A stretch of DNA of 64,000 bases from NCBI GenBank assembly GCA_964640725.1, contig CAZXIJ010000019.1, forward strand, positions 18,862 to 82,861. The letters are read 5' to 3'. A program made the translations under genes and the position numbers. Each line of letters opens with the position of its first letter. Position 1 is the first letter of the stretch. Shown piece after piece: positions 34,222 through 43,075 of this stretch. Source of the stretch: CALHVX01 sp964640725. Its GTDB lineage: Bacteria; Pseudomonadota; Gammaproteobacteria; Pseudomonadales; Azotimanducaceae. Under the pieces are notes generated by a model. That model saw nothing but the letters and a program-made list of their open reading frames with translations, was not told the origin of the DNA and made no database searches.

Positions 34222-35016
34222 ATGCCAGACTTAAGCCAGACAGTTGCGGTGGTGACCGGTGCGAGCAAAGGCATTGGCAAAGGGATTGCCGAGGGGCTCG
34301 GCGAGTACGGCGCGACGGTCTACCTGACCGGTCGCAGCAGCAGTGACGCGCCGGGCACCCTGAGCGTTGAGAACACGGCGCGCTCCGTCGAAGCGCTTGG
34401 CGGCACCGCAATTCCTGTGGTGCTCGATCACAACAATGATGACGAGGTGCAGGCGCTGTTCAACCGGGTCGGCCGCGAACAGGAGCGGTTGGACATCCTG
34501 GTCAACAACGTCTACCAGATTCCCAGCCCGCCGGTGTTCAGCGGCGGGTTCTGGGAGCACCCGATCAAGATCTGGGATGACCAGTGCGGAGTGGGGCTAC
34601 GTGGTTACTACACCGCGTCGGTCTACGCTGCACCGCTGATGATTCGCCAGCCCGGCGGCCTGATCGTCAACATTTCTTCCCGGGGCGGGCGCGGCTATGT
34701 GTTCAATACAGCTTACGGGGTGGGCAAGGCGGGCGTGGATCGCATGGCCCAGGATATGGCGCACGAGCTGCAGCCCTACGGCGTTTCTGCGATCTCTCTG
34801 TCGCCGTCGAAGGTCAAAACCGAGTTCATACTGGAGCAGATCAGCCGGGGCGAGCTGCCGCCGCTGGACCCGGCGGTGGCGCAGTCCGTTCGCCTGTCTG
34901 GCCGCGTGATTGCGGCTGTCGCGACGGCGCAGGATCGCATGGAAATCAGCGGTGGCGTTTACACCGTAGCTGAGTTTGCCGAGCGCTATCAGGTGGTCGA
35001 TCCCGATCACGAGTAG
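34222..35016 (+). CDS. SDR-family oxidoreductase (DHRS1-like)
   Basis: 264-residue short-chain dehydrogenase. The cofactor motif is TGASKGIGKGIA. NNVYQIPSPPVFSGGFWEHP and VGLRGYY (in place of the usual NNAG...N) are hallmarks of the DHRS1 group, which reduces steroid-like and other carbonyls with NADPH. The serine is in NISSRGGRG and the YxxxK in YGVGKAG. AAGGAATTCCT precedes ATG 34222. It ends the plus-strand catabolic run that begins at 29539; a regulator-free 31-base gap separates it from the convergent signalling genes. Confidence 0.9.
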   Translation: MPDLSQTVAVVTGASKGIGKGIAEGLGEYGATVYLTGRSSSDAPGTLSVENTARSVEALGGTAIPVVLDHNNDDEVQALFNRVGREQERLDILVNNVYQIPSPPVFSGGFWEHPIKIWDDQCGVGLRGYYTASVYAAPLMIRQPGGLIVNISSRGGRGYVFNTAYGVGKAGVDRMAQDMAHELQPYGVSAISLSPSKVKTEFILEQISRGELPPLDPAVAQSVRLSGRVIAAVATAQDRMEISGGVYTVAEFAERYQVVDPDHE

Positions 35017-35046
35017 GGACCGGCTGCTCGCCTGACTTGAGGACCG

Positions 35047-35457
35047 TTATGCGGGGCGTTTGAAGGTCAGCCAGAAGCCGCTGTCGGTGAGCGTGTCCAT
35101 GAGTGCCTGGGGGCTGAAAGGCTTGTTCATGAACGCATGCACGCCAAGATCCATGGCGGCATGAATCAGGCCGGAGTCCCGGGAGCCGCTGAGCGCGATA
35201 ATCAGCGTGTCTGTCAGCGGTTCTTGCTTGGCCAGCTTGTGCAGAAGATCCATGGGGTCCACATCAGGCAAACCAAAGTCGACCAGCACCACATCGTAGG
35301 GTTCGGCGCGCGCTTTTGCCGTCAGGGCCAGGGCTTCTTCTCCGCTGCTCGCGCAGTCTACCTGGCACAGGATTCGGGCTGATTTCAGGTTCCGCTCGAC
35401 CCAGTCACGATCGGCGTCGTCATCTTCTATGAGCAACAGGCTCAGGGGGGTTGGCAT
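35047..35457 (-). CDS. Single-domain response regulator
   Basis: 136-residue CheY-like receiver with no output domain. The acidic pocket is IEDDDAD near the N-terminus, the phospho-acceptor aspartate is in VLVDFGLPD, and the switch residues are S/T in ALSGSRD and lysine in FMNKPF. It ends with GFWLTFKRPA; the receiver at 43037 ends similarly (GYWLSLSR), so the two are paralogues. It is the last gene of the minus-strand signalling run, separated from the CheB-CheR gene by a hairpin. Its partner kinase is most likely one of the two in this island. Confidence 0.9.
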   Translation of the reverse strand: MPTPLSLLLIEDDDADRDWVERNLKSARILCQVDCASSGEEALALTAKARAEPYDVVLVDFGLPDVDPMDLLHKLAKQEPLTDTLIIALSGSRDSGLIHAAMDLGVHAFMNKPFSPQALMDTLTDSGFWLTFKRPA

Positions 35458-35530
35458 CGACAGGCACTCTCTGGGAATTCGCCTCGCAGGTCTAGTAGGT
35501 ATAGCGCACCATGTCGAAAACGCGAGGGGC

Positions 35531-35548
35531 GGCGCCCCGCTGGGCGCC
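35531..35548 (-). terminator. Hairpin downstream of CheB-CheR gene
   Basis: GGCGCCC and GGGCGCC form a perfect seven-pair stem with a CGCT loop, four bases past the stop of the minus-strand CheB-CheR gene. It lacks a U-run, so it could be a terminator or a mild attenuator between that gene and the response regulator. Confidence 0.4.
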
Positions 35549-35551
35549 TTC

Positions 35552-38539
35552 CTAGCGGCGCTTGATTTTGCGGTGCATCGCCTTTGTGAGTGTTCTGGAT
35601 AGAGTCACGGCGTCGAGCTGGCTTTTCTCGATGTAGTCCATGGCGCCAGCATCCATCGCTTCCCGCAGGGTTTGTTCGTCCCGGGCCCCGGTGACGATCA
35701 CGATCGGCGTCGTCGGCAGCAGATTGTTGATGCGCGAGACGGTCGCGATGCCGTGGGAGTCTGGCAGCTCGAGGTCGAGCAGAACGAGGGAGAACCGTTC
35801 GCGAACGACGGCGCGCCGGGCCTCGTCTACGGTGCTGACCCAGACCACGTCCCAATCCTCGCCAAACTGCTGCAGGTAGCTCTCAATGAGCCGGGCATCC
35901 TGCTTCGAGTCTTCGATGAGCAGCGCTCGGGGCTGCTCCGGTTGCTCGGCAACGCGCTGGTCGTTGCTGCTGCGCAGGCCAAAGGCATCGCTGTTGGCAA
36001 TGATGGAGACGACCACGCCATCTCGCTCGGCGCCGCTGGACTTGTACGGCTCGATGCGCACGCACACTTCCTCGGAATCCGGGCCCTCGACAATCTGTAC
36101 CTTAGATATGCTGTCCCGATTGGCCGCTGCCAGGTCGTCCAGGAAGCCCGTGTACACCAGATTGTTGGTGGTGTGACCGATGGGCCGGTCGACATCACTG
36201 GGCATCAGGTTGAAGTAGCGCTTGAGCGATTCCGTAAAGCGTCGAACTTTCAGGTCGCCGTCCAGGAACAGCACAGAGATGTTGGTGTTGTGCAGCAGGT
36301 TGGTGAGATCGTCGTTCAGATCCGTGATCTCGCGGATCTTCTCCTGGTACTCGCCATTGACCGTATAGAGCTCTTCGTTGACGGACTGGAGTTCTTCGTT
36401 GGTGCTCTGCAGCTCTTCGTTCGAGGCCATGAGCTCCTCGTTGGAGGACTGCAGTTCTTCGTTCGTCGTTTCGAGTTCCTCGACGGTGATCTGCAGGTGC
36501 CCGCGTGCCTGTCGTAGCTCCTCTTCCAGGTCCAGCAGCCGTCGGTTGCTCTCTTCGTCGTAGTTGTACTGAACCTCGACCTTGGGGTCCGCTTCTGAGG
36601 CCGTGTCGTGTCGCTCGAACACCACGACCACGTGGCCCAGGAGCCCATTGACCTTCAGGGGCGTGGCCATCAGATCGACGATGCTGCGCAGATCGTCCAT
36701 GACGAAGGGCACGCCGCGGTAGGTCAGGGCTGTGGATTCCTGTCGCGCGCGGTGTACCGCTGTGGTGACCGGAATGTTCAGATCAGCATGAAGCAGGGCC
36801 CCGATGGTGTTGCGCACTGCCCCTGCCTGGGCTTTGCGAACGTAGTCTGAGACTTCGCCAAACACGTAGACCGCCTGGTCGTCGCTGTCGAACACGATGC
36901 TGGGCGGCAGATGCTTGTCAATAAGCGCTTCGGCGACCGCCTGGGAGATGGCAATCTGGTTGGTCGGCACGTTCGTTGGCGCGCGAACCAGATTCCGCAT
37001 GGGCGTACGTTCATAGTTCTGCACCATCGCCCGCGGGTGATTGATGCCGGACTTCTTGCAGTAAATCTTGCTGTGCTGGTTCACCGGCTCAAAGTAGTCC
37101 GACAGGTTGCCCAGACCTTCTGATGACCCGAGAAACAGGTATCCCTTGGGGGTTACGGAGTAGTACAGCTGGCTTAGCACCTGGGCCTGCACGTCGCTCT
37201 TGAGGTAGATCAGCATGTTCCGGCAGACCACCAGATCCATGTTCGAGAACGGCGGGTCGCGGGTGATGTCGTGCGGCGCAAACACCACGCGGCGACGGAT
37301 TTCGGGCACAATCTGGAACTTGCCGCCGCTGACGCTAAAGAAGCGCTGCACTCGGGCCTGGCCCAGGTCCTCGAGAATATATTCGTCGTAGGTGGCCTGA
37401 GCGCCGATGCTGATGACTTCCTGGTCAACGTCGGTGGCAAACACCCGGAACGAACGGGGCAGCTTGAGGCGCTCGATGGCTTCCTGCAGGAGCATGGCAA
37501 CGCTGTAGGCCTCTTCGCCGGTCGCGCACCCGGCACACCAGACACGAATCTCCGAGCTGGCTGCCGACCGCTCGATAATGGGGTCGATCACCTCCTGCTC
37601 GAGATCGGCGAAACACTTTTTGTCGCGGAAAAACCGGGTGACGTTGATGAGCAGCTCGCGACACAGCGTCGCGCTCTCCGTGTCATCGCTGCGCAGAATT
37701 GAGAGGTACTCTTTCAGGCTGTTGACCTGATGGACGGCCATGCGGCGCTGGATGCGCCGCGAAACCGTGCTGATCTTGTACTTCGAGAAGTCGATGCCGG
37801 ACTGGGAGCGCAGAATCGAGAAGACGGTGGTGAGCTCTTCGTCGGTATCGTTGAACTGCGCCGGGTCGTTGGTGGCGTACTCGACAAATTGCTCGATGGT
37901 TCCGGGCAACTCCCGGGCGGGTTTGATGACGTCCGCCAGGCCCGTGCGCTCTGCGGCGTTGGGCATGCCGTCGAACTTGGCGTCTTCGGGTTGCTGGACC
38001 AGTACGATGCCGCCCGCGTCCTTCACGTCCAGCAGTCCGCGGCTGCCGTCCGTGCCGGTGCCGGAGAGCACCACTGCGATAGCTCGAGCGCCCCGATCCT
38101 TCGCCAGGGCCGTGAAGAAGATATCGATGGGCAGGTTCAGACCGGAGTGGGGCTCGCGCTCAATCAGCCGCAGGCGCCCGTCCGTAATAATCATGTTGTT
38201 GCGCGGGGGGATCAGGTAAACGTTGTTGGGCTCGACCCACATGCCGTCTTCAACATTGTTGACCCGCAGGCTGGTGTTCTTTGACAACAGCTCCCGCATC
38301 AGGCTCTTGAAGTCGGGCGAGAGGTGCTGAACCACGACATAAGCCAGGTTCATGTCTCGCTGGGTGTGCTCGAAGAACTGCTGCAGGGCTTCGAGCCCGC
38401 CCGCAGAAGCGCCAATCCCGATGATGAAGTCGGGCGCTTCCCCCCCAGGTTCCGGCGCGATGATCGCGGGGTCGCCTGATGCCAGATCGGAGTCCGGGGC
38501 CTCGTTGCCGCCTTGCTCATTCGGGTCTGTGGTGGTCAT
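35552..38539 (-). CDS. CheB-CheR-PAS-receiver fusion protein
   Basis: 995 residues. Domains in order are a CheB methylesterase at about 38-215 (serine in GASAGG, histidine in VQHLSP, aspartate in SGTGTDGSRG) and a CheR methyltransferase at about 235-490 (NVTRFFRD and SAM loop GCATGEEAYS). A heptad coiled coil at 687-729 (NEELQ repeats), a PAS domain to about 850, and a C-terminal receiver (IEDSKQDAR, VLLDLELPD) complete it. Unlike classical CheB there is no N-terminal receiver. Such fusions regulate phosphorelay outputs rather than receptor adaptation in several bacteria; no chemoreceptor, CheA or CheW is near. ATG 38539 is weakly supported by its ribosome site. A short kinase gene lies just upstream. 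Confidence 0.92.
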   Translation of the reverse strand: MTTTDPNEQGGNEAPDSDLASGDPAIIAPEPGGEAPDFIIGIGASAGGLEALQQFFEHTQRDMNLAYVVVQHLSPDFKSLMRELLSKNTSLRVNNVEDGMWVEPNNVYLIPPRNNMIITDGRLRLIEREPHSGLNLPIDIFFTALAKDRGARAIAVVLSGTGTDGSRGLLDVKDAGGIVLVQQPEDAKFDGMPNAAERTGLADVIKPARELPGTIEQFVEYATNDPAQFNDTDEELTTVFSILRSQSGIDFSKYKISTVSRRIQRRMAVHQVNSLKEYLSILRSDDTESATLCRELLINVTRFFRDKKCFADLEQEVIDPIIERSAASSEIRVWCAGCATGEEAYSVAMLLQEAIERLKLPRSFRVFATDVDQEVISIGAQATYDEYILEDLGQARVQRFFSVSGGKFQIVPEIRRRVVFAPHDITRDPPFSNMDLVVCRNMLIYLKSDVQAQVLSQLYYSVTPKGYLFLGSSEGLGNLSDYFEPVNQHSKIYCKKSGINHPRAMVQNYERTPMRNLVRAPTNVPTNQIAISQAVAEALIDKHLPPSIVFDSDDQAVYVFGEVSDYVRKAQAGAVRNTIGALLHADLNIPVTTAVHRARQESTALTYRGVPFVMDDLRSIVDLMATPLKVNGLLGHVVVVFERHDTASEADPKVEVQYNYDEESNRRLLDLEEELRQARGHLQITVEELETTNEELQSSNEELMASNEELQSTNEELQSVNEELYTVNGEYQEKIREITDLNDDLTNLLHNTNISVLFLDGDLKVRRFTESLKRYFNLMPSDVDRPIGHTTNNLVYTGFLDDLAAANRDSISKVQIVEGPDSEEVCVRIEPYKSSGAERDGVVVSIIANSDAFGLRSSNDQRVAEQPEQPRALLIEDSKQDARLIESYLQQFGEDWDVVWVSTVDEARRAVVRERFSLVLLDLELPDSHGIATVSRINNLLPTTPIVIVTGARDEQTLREAMDAGAMDYIEKSQLDAVTLSRTLTKAMHRKIKRR
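36353..36478 (-). repeat. 21-base coding repeat (NEELQS heptads)
   Basis: Six consecutive 21-base units encode E-L-x-x-x-N-E heptads of a coiled coil inside the CheB-CheR-receiver gene. They resemble the eight units at 45718-45885 on the opposite strand. Confidence 0.8.
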
Positions 38540-38580
38540 GGCTGTGCTACCAGATGCTGCAGTTAAAAGCGCTGTTGATG

Positions 38581-39267
38581 TTATCCGATATTGCTGGAAT
38601 AGCGACGGGGAATGGCCAGGGTTACCCGAAAACCGTCGTCGCCCCGTTGCTCGCTGGACAGGGTGCCGCCCAGGCTTCGGGCACCCTGGTTGGCCAGCGT
38701 CAGGCCCAGGCCTACGTGCTGCGCGCTGGGACGCTTCCCGCAGCGATTGAAGGGCCGGATCGCCTGTTCCCAGTCCTTTTCGCTAATTCCGGATCCCTGA
38801 TCGTCGAAGTGGCAGCGCACCTGGGCCTCATCGCGATCGATGAGCACCCGCAGCTGCGACGCGCCGGCGTGATCGGTCACGTTGGCGCACAGGCGCAGGA
38901 TGATCTGGCGGAGCAGGCGAGGATCGCTGACCAGGTCTGCATCGCCGTCGATCGCCTTGAGCGCCACACCGGTTCCCGGGATCGTGGAGCGGAGCAGATC
39001 GGCCAGGGATCCGATCGCATCTTCGCGAACGCTGTACGCCAGGTGCGCCAGATCGTGAATGCCATAGATCATCTGCTCCGCAATTTCCGCACTGGCCTGG
39101 ATCTGAGCCAGCAGCATGGCCGGCTCTTCTTTGAGGCTTTGACGAATCTCGTCGCCGAGCAGCGCGGAAAACCCGCGGATGTGCCGCAGCGGGGCGCCGA
39201 CGTCATGGCCGATGGCTCGAATGTAGTCCAGGTACAGGTTTTCGTTCTCAGAGGGGCTAGCGATCAG
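38581..39267 (-). CDS. Short soluble histidine kinase (CTG start inferred)
   Basis: About 228 residues with only a dimerisation/phosphotransfer domain and an ATP domain. The H-box is AIGHDVGAPLRHI, the G1 box DDQGSGIS and the G2 box VGLGLTLANQ; the N-box (LCANVTDHA) is degenerate. There is no sensor domain or membrane helix, so it must get its signal from a partner. The coding sequence overlaps the upstream response regulator by 11 bases. No ATG or GTG fits before the H-box; CTG 39267, preceded by GGAG on the minus strand, is the best start and implies translational coupling. A longer frame exists upstream but lacks kinase-like sequence. Confidence 0.75.
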   Translation of the reverse strand: MIASPSENENLYLDYIRAIGHDVGAPLRHIRGFSALLGDEIRQSLKEEPAMLLAQIQASAEIAEQMIYGIHDLAHLAYSVREDAIGSLADLLRSTIPGTGVALKAIDGDADLVSDPRLLRQIILRLCANVTDHAGASQLRVLIDRDEAQVRCHFDDQGSGISEKDWEQAIRPFNRCGKRPSAQHVGLGLTLANQGARSLGGTLSSEQRGDDGFRVTLAIPRRYSSNIG

Positions 39268-39700
39268 GTTTCTCCGTTGGCAGCTCGATGACGCGCCAGT
39301 AGTGGTCGAGCATCTCGATACCCTCAACGAAGGAATCCCCCAGGGCGGATTTGACCATGTAGCCTGCGACGTTCTGCTCGTAAGCCTTAAACACATCCTG
39401 GTCGTCGCGCGATGTGCTCATGACAAAGATCGTCAGATGCTTTAGCGCTGAATCCGCTCGGACTTCGTCCAGAAATTCGTGCCCGTTCATGCGGGGCATG
39501 TTGATGTCCAGCAGCACGATGACCGGCATGACGACCTTCGTCTCCGATTGGCCCCGTAGAATGCTCAGGGCCTCGACGCCGTCTTGGGCCCAGACCAGGC
39601 GATTGGCGATGCGTTTTTTGGCCAGGGTCCTCTGGAACAGCTCGACGTCGAGCTCGTCGTCGTCGATCATCAGGATATCAACTGGTCTGAACTGGTCCAT
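39257..39700 (-). CDS. Rcp1-like response regulator
   Basis: 147-residue receiver of the Rcp1 type common beside phytochrome-like kinases. Key residues are the DDDELD acidic cluster, the phospho-acceptor in VLLDINMPRMNG, threonine/serine in VMSTSRDD and lysine in YMVKS. No output domain is present. ATG 39700 follows GAGGG; a TTG five codons earlier is possible. Its end overlaps the short kinase gene, so regulator and kinase are translated together. It begins 12 bases from the end of the solute-binding protein gene, placing all three in one operon. Confidence 0.9.
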   Translation of the reverse strand: MDQFRPVDILMIDDDELDVELFQRTLAKKRIANRLVWAQDGVEALSILRGQSETKVVMPVIVLLDINMPRMNGHEFLDEVRADSALKHLTIFVMSTSRDDQDVFKAYEQNVAGYMVKSALGDSFVEGIEMLDHYWRVIELPTEKPDR

Positions 39701-39711
39701 GTCGTGTGCCC

Positions 39712-41166
39712 TCAAGCTCCGCCGAGGTAGGTTTCCGGGTAGCGGGCGCGAACCTGTGCCCAGGCCGAAGCCTGCAGGTCCTGCCCGCGCTGGCGAGTCA
39801 GAGCTCGCCAGCGGGACGCGGTCGCGTTGAGCGCCTCCCCAGCGGTCAGCTTGCCATCCACGGCCAGAGAAATGAATCGCGCAAGGGCACTAAAGTAGTC
39901 CGCCTGGCCGCCGATGTGGCAGTCCGGCAGGCAGTGAGTCAAAGACGCCTGGTGCAGCTCGAGAAACTCCGGCGAGTAGGTGCTCTGGATCGCCGGGTCC
40001 GAGTAGTGCTCGGCGCGGAACGGGTCGAAATAGCCGTCCACCTCCCGCACCGCCAGGGTAGACGCCGAGGGGCTGCAGGCGAACAGCATGAACAGGTAGG
40101 CGAGTTCCGGCTGCGCTGAGGCGCGCGCCACCGTGTAGTTCCAGCCCCAGTTGAAGTAGGGCAGTCCGTGCTCCCGAACGCTGTCACTGGCCGGCGGCTC
40201 AAAGGCCGCGATCTGGTTCCGGATCAGCGAGGTGGACTGCTGGAAGGCTTTCTGGGACCCGCCCCAGCCAATGTTGATCAGGCTGGAGCCGCGCTTGAAG
40301 TCGCGCCAGTTGTCGAAAAGGCTGGCGCCGCGCACGCCCGGAGCCAGGCTGCCGGTGGCATCGACCAGGGCTTGCAGGGCGGCAGTTGCCGCGTCGCTGG
40401 TGATCTGCGGACGCATGTCCGCATCAAAGGGCAGGGTGCCCGTCTCGTGCAGCCGCAGCCAGAATTCCCAAACCGCGTAATCAGGGATGCGGAACAGATT
40501 GCCGCCATAGCGCTGCTCGTCTGGCGCGCTGTAGAACGCCATCAGCTCGTCCAGCTCCGCCCAGCTGGAAAACTGGTCGGCCGGCCGGCCGGTCTGGTCG
40601 GCAAAACGCTTGTGTCGGTCGGCGGCGCGCAACACCTGGCGATTCAGGAAGCCCAGGTAAACGTCGCCGTCGGTCTGGTAACCGTAGTAACGGCCTTGCC
40701 AGCTGCCGTCCGCTTGTTGCATCAGACCGTTTCGATAGCCCTTCGGCTCGTGCCGGGCGACGTACTCGTCCAGCGGCGCGATGGCTTTCGCCTCCACCAG
40801 GTCGGTCAGCCCGAAGGAGGCCGGCAGGCCGATGTCAAAATCGGCGTCTTTCTTGCTGGCAGCCAGGAGCAGATAGGTGTTGACGTCGTTGACGGGCACG
40901 TAGCGCGCCAATACCTCGACGCCGGTCTGGGCGGTAAACAGCCTGATGAGCGGCTGCAGGTTGGCTTCGGATCCGGAGGGAAGAATGAGGTTGAGGGCCC
41001 TGCCGCGGCCCAATCGGCTGGCCGTCTCCAGCGCGTAGCTGGCCGCCGGGTCCAGCGGTGGCGCCGGCGCCGCAGCGAGCGCCGCGGGCCCGAGCGAGCT
41101 CGCCAGCGTGACCGTTCCTGTTTGCTGCAGGAAGTGGCGACGGCTTGTTCGGGTGGGGTGGGCCAC
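39712..41166 (-). CDS. Tat-exported extracellular solute-binding protein
   Basis: 484 residues beginning with a twin-arginine signal (TSRRHFLQQ, then a hydrophobic stretch ending ALAAAP). The mature part has the two-lobed binding-protein pattern of the spermidine/sugar type: LNLILPSGSEANLQPLIRLF, EVLARYVPVNDV, IGLPASFGLTDLVEAK. No ABC permease or ATPase gene is near. Instead it is divergent from a membrane histidine kinase and precedes a response regulator and a kinase, so it may be the ligand sensor that works through the kinase, as some periplasmic binding proteins do. Its start is GTG 41166 with a poor ribosome site. Confidence 0.87.
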   Translation of the reverse strand: MAHPTRTSRRHFLQQTGTVTLASSLGPAALAAAPAPPLDPAASYALETASRLGRGRALNLILPSGSEANLQPLIRLFTAQTGVEVLARYVPVNDVNTYLLLAASKKDADFDIGLPASFGLTDLVEAKAIAPLDEYVARHEPKGYRNGLMQQADGSWQGRYYGYQTDGDVYLGFLNRQVLRAADRHKRFADQTGRPADQFSSWAELDELMAFYSAPDEQRYGGNLFRIPDYAVWEFWLRLHETGTLPFDADMRPQITSDAATAALQALVDATGSLAPGVRGASLFDNWRDFKRGSSLINIGWGGSQKAFQQSTSLIRNQIAAFEPPASDSVREHGLPYFNWGWNYTVARASAQPELAYLFMLFACSPSASTLAVREVDGYFDPFRAEHYSDPAIQSTYSPEFLELHQASLTHCLPDCHIGGQADYFSALARFISLAVDGKLTAGEALNATASRWRALTRQRGQDLQASAWAQVRARYPETYLGGA

Positions 41167-41175
41167 GAATTGGCT

Positions 41176-41200
41176 CTACACTGCAGTGATCAAAGTGTAG
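41176..41200. promoter_or_regulatory. Nested palindromes between binding-protein and kinase genes
   Basis: CTACACT (41176-41182) and AGTGTAG (41194-41200) are perfect inverted arms separated by 11 bases. The left part also contains the perfect ten-base palindrome CACTGCAGTG (41179-41188). This lies within 100 bases of both divergent starts and is a good candidate regulator site. Confidence 0.5.
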
Positions 41201-41263
41201 CCGAGAAATGAGATCGAACGGATTGCGACCACGCTGGCCCTGGCTTTCGGCCTGATTGCGCTG

Positions 41264-43075
41264 ATGCATGTCATCGCCGTGGTGATCGGCTGGTGGGGCT
41301 ATCGGGCCATTGAAACGCAGCAAACGGAACTGACGGCTCGGGTTCTGCCGGTGTCGACGGCATCCCAGCAAAGTGCTGACCTCATTGCGCAGGTTCAGGT
41401 GCTGGCGCCGCAGATTCCTGAAATCAATCGTAGCGTCCAGCTCGACGCGTTCGGACGGACCTTGCGGGAACTGTTGCAAGGGGTCGAAGGCCGCCTTGCG
41501 GTCAACCAGCTTGATGATGAAGCGGTGGCCGCTCGGCTGCGGCAGGCGGACGAAGCTCTTGTTGCTGCGGTCGATGCCCAGGGAATGTTGATCTCTGAGC
41601 GAGAGCAGTTCGAGGTTTCCCAGCGCAAGGCCCTGCGCGATCTGGAGCAGCTCAAGGTGGCGCTGGAGGTCTATGACGCCGGCACCGATAGCGGCGACGC
41701 CGCGGGCCGAGTGCTCCAGGAAACCCTGCGGGGGCTTGCGGACTGGCAGGCCCTGGTCCTGACGCTCGCGTCGCTGCAGGACGAGACCGCGCTGGACGAG
41801 ACCGCCGCCAGCATTGCCCGGGGTATCCGCCAGAGCGTGCGCGCGCTGTCTCGGGTAGGGCTGCTGCAGCAGGCACCGGATCTCGCGGATCGCTTCTTGA
41901 CGCTGCTTGAGGGGATGTCTGAACAGGGCGGCCCCTTTGAGTCCTGGCGAGCGCAGATCCTGGCTGCAGGGATCGTCGGAGAGCGGGTGTCGGCCTTAAG
42001 CGATTCGGCCGCCCAGCTGGCAAGCCGCCTGAGCCAGCTGGTCGACAGCCAGAACCTGCGCGCTGCGGCCGCAAGCCGGGAACTGGGCGAAACGCTGAGA
42101 ACGGCAGAGGTTGCGCTGTTCGTGGTCTCCCTCGCGGCGCTCCTGCTCAGTGTTCTGTTTGTGCGTTTTCTGGTGTTTCGCGGGGTTGTGGCGCCCCTGG
42201 ACGCGCTCACCCGTCGAACCACGGACCTGGCAAGCGGAGATCTGAGCTCGCCGGTGCCAAGCCCGCGCTTTTCGGAACTGGCGACCATCGCCGAAGCGCT
42301 GAAAGTGTTCCAGAGGAGCCTTCAGCGGTTGGCTCGGGCCGACGAACAGCTCAGGCGCCAGAACGAGAAGCTGGTGTTCGCGAACGAGGAGCTGAACCGC
42401 TTTGCCTACGCGGCCTCCCACGATCTGCGCTCGCCGCTGCGCGGTGTCAAGACCCTCGCCGGCTTTGTCCGCGACGATTTCGAAGGCCCCATGCCAGAGG
42501 TCATTGATCACCACCTCGGTCGCATGGAAGCTCGTTTGAGCAAAATGGAGGCCCTGCTGGAGGACTTGCTGGCCTATAGCCGAGCCGGGGCAGAGATCGA
42601 GCGCTACCAGCAGGTCTCGTTGCGAGCAATTGTTGCAGAGGCGCGGATGGTGCTGTCGTTGCAGGAAGATCTGGACATTGCCTGCGAGGAGGGCGCTGAC
42701 GAGGTCTACGTGCCGCCGCTTGCTGTGCGCCAGGTGTTGCGCAATCTGATCGACAACGCCATTAAGCACCACGATGGCCTGGAGCCCCTGCGCGTCCGGG
42801 TTAAAGCACTCGTGGATGCGTACTGGACCCGCATCGAGATCACGGACAACGGCCCGGGCATCCCGCCTGCCTACCGTGAGCGCGTCCTGAAGATGTTTCA
42901 GACCCTCAAAGGTGCCTCTGCCAGCCAGACCTCAGGCATGGGGCTGGCGATGGTCGAGCGGTTGGTGCAGCGTGCCGGTGGCAGGCTCGAGATCGCTGAG
43001 CCCGAGGCCGGACGGGGAACCCGCGTGGTGCTGTTGCTACCGGCTGAGGGACAGCCAGTAGCCCTCGCCCCTTAG
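41264..43075 (+). CDS. Membrane sensor histidine kinase
   Basis: 603 residues as annotated. There is a first membrane helix at the very N-terminus (HVIAVVIGWWGY), a periplasmic helical sensor of about 270 residues, and a second helix near 285-305 (LFVVSLAALLLSVLFVRFL). A HAMP-like linker, a kinase core (H-box AASHDLRSPLRGV, N-box RNLIDNAIKHH) and G-boxes (DNGPGIP, SGMGLAMVE) follow. The start is doubtful: the same frame is open for 60 bases upstream and codes more of helix 1 (ATTLALAFGLIAL) without a usual start codon. ATG 41208 is one base out of frame. The 3' end overlaps the convergent receiver gene by 39 bases. Confidence 0.88.
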   Translation: MHVIAVVIGWWGYRAIETQQTELTARVLPVSTASQQSADLIAQVQVLAPQIPEINRSVQLDAFGRTLRELLQGVEGRLAVNQLDDEAVAARLRQADEALVAAVDAQGMLISEREQFEVSQRKALRDLEQLKVALEVYDAGTDSGDAAGRVLQETLRGLADWQALVLTLASLQDETALDETAASIARGIRQSVRALSRVGLLQQAPDLADRFLTLLEGMSEQGGPFESWRAQILAAGIVGERVSALSDSAAQLASRLSQLVDSQNLRAAAASRELGETLRTAEVALFVVSLAALLLSVLFVRFLVFRGVVAPLDALTRRTTDLASGDLSSPVPSPRFSELATIAEALKVFQRSLQRLARADEQLRRQNEKLVFANEELNRFAYAASHDLRSPLRGVKTLAGFVRDDFEGPMPEVIDHHLGRMEARLSKMEALLEDLLAYSRAGAEIERYQQVSLRAIVAEARMVLSLQEDLDIACEEGADEVYVPPLAVRQVLRNLIDNAIKHHDGLEPLRVRVKALVDAYWTRIEITDNGPGIPPAYRERVLKMFQTLKGASASQTSGMGLAMVERLVQRAGGRLEIAEPEAGRGTRVVLLLPAEGQPVALAP

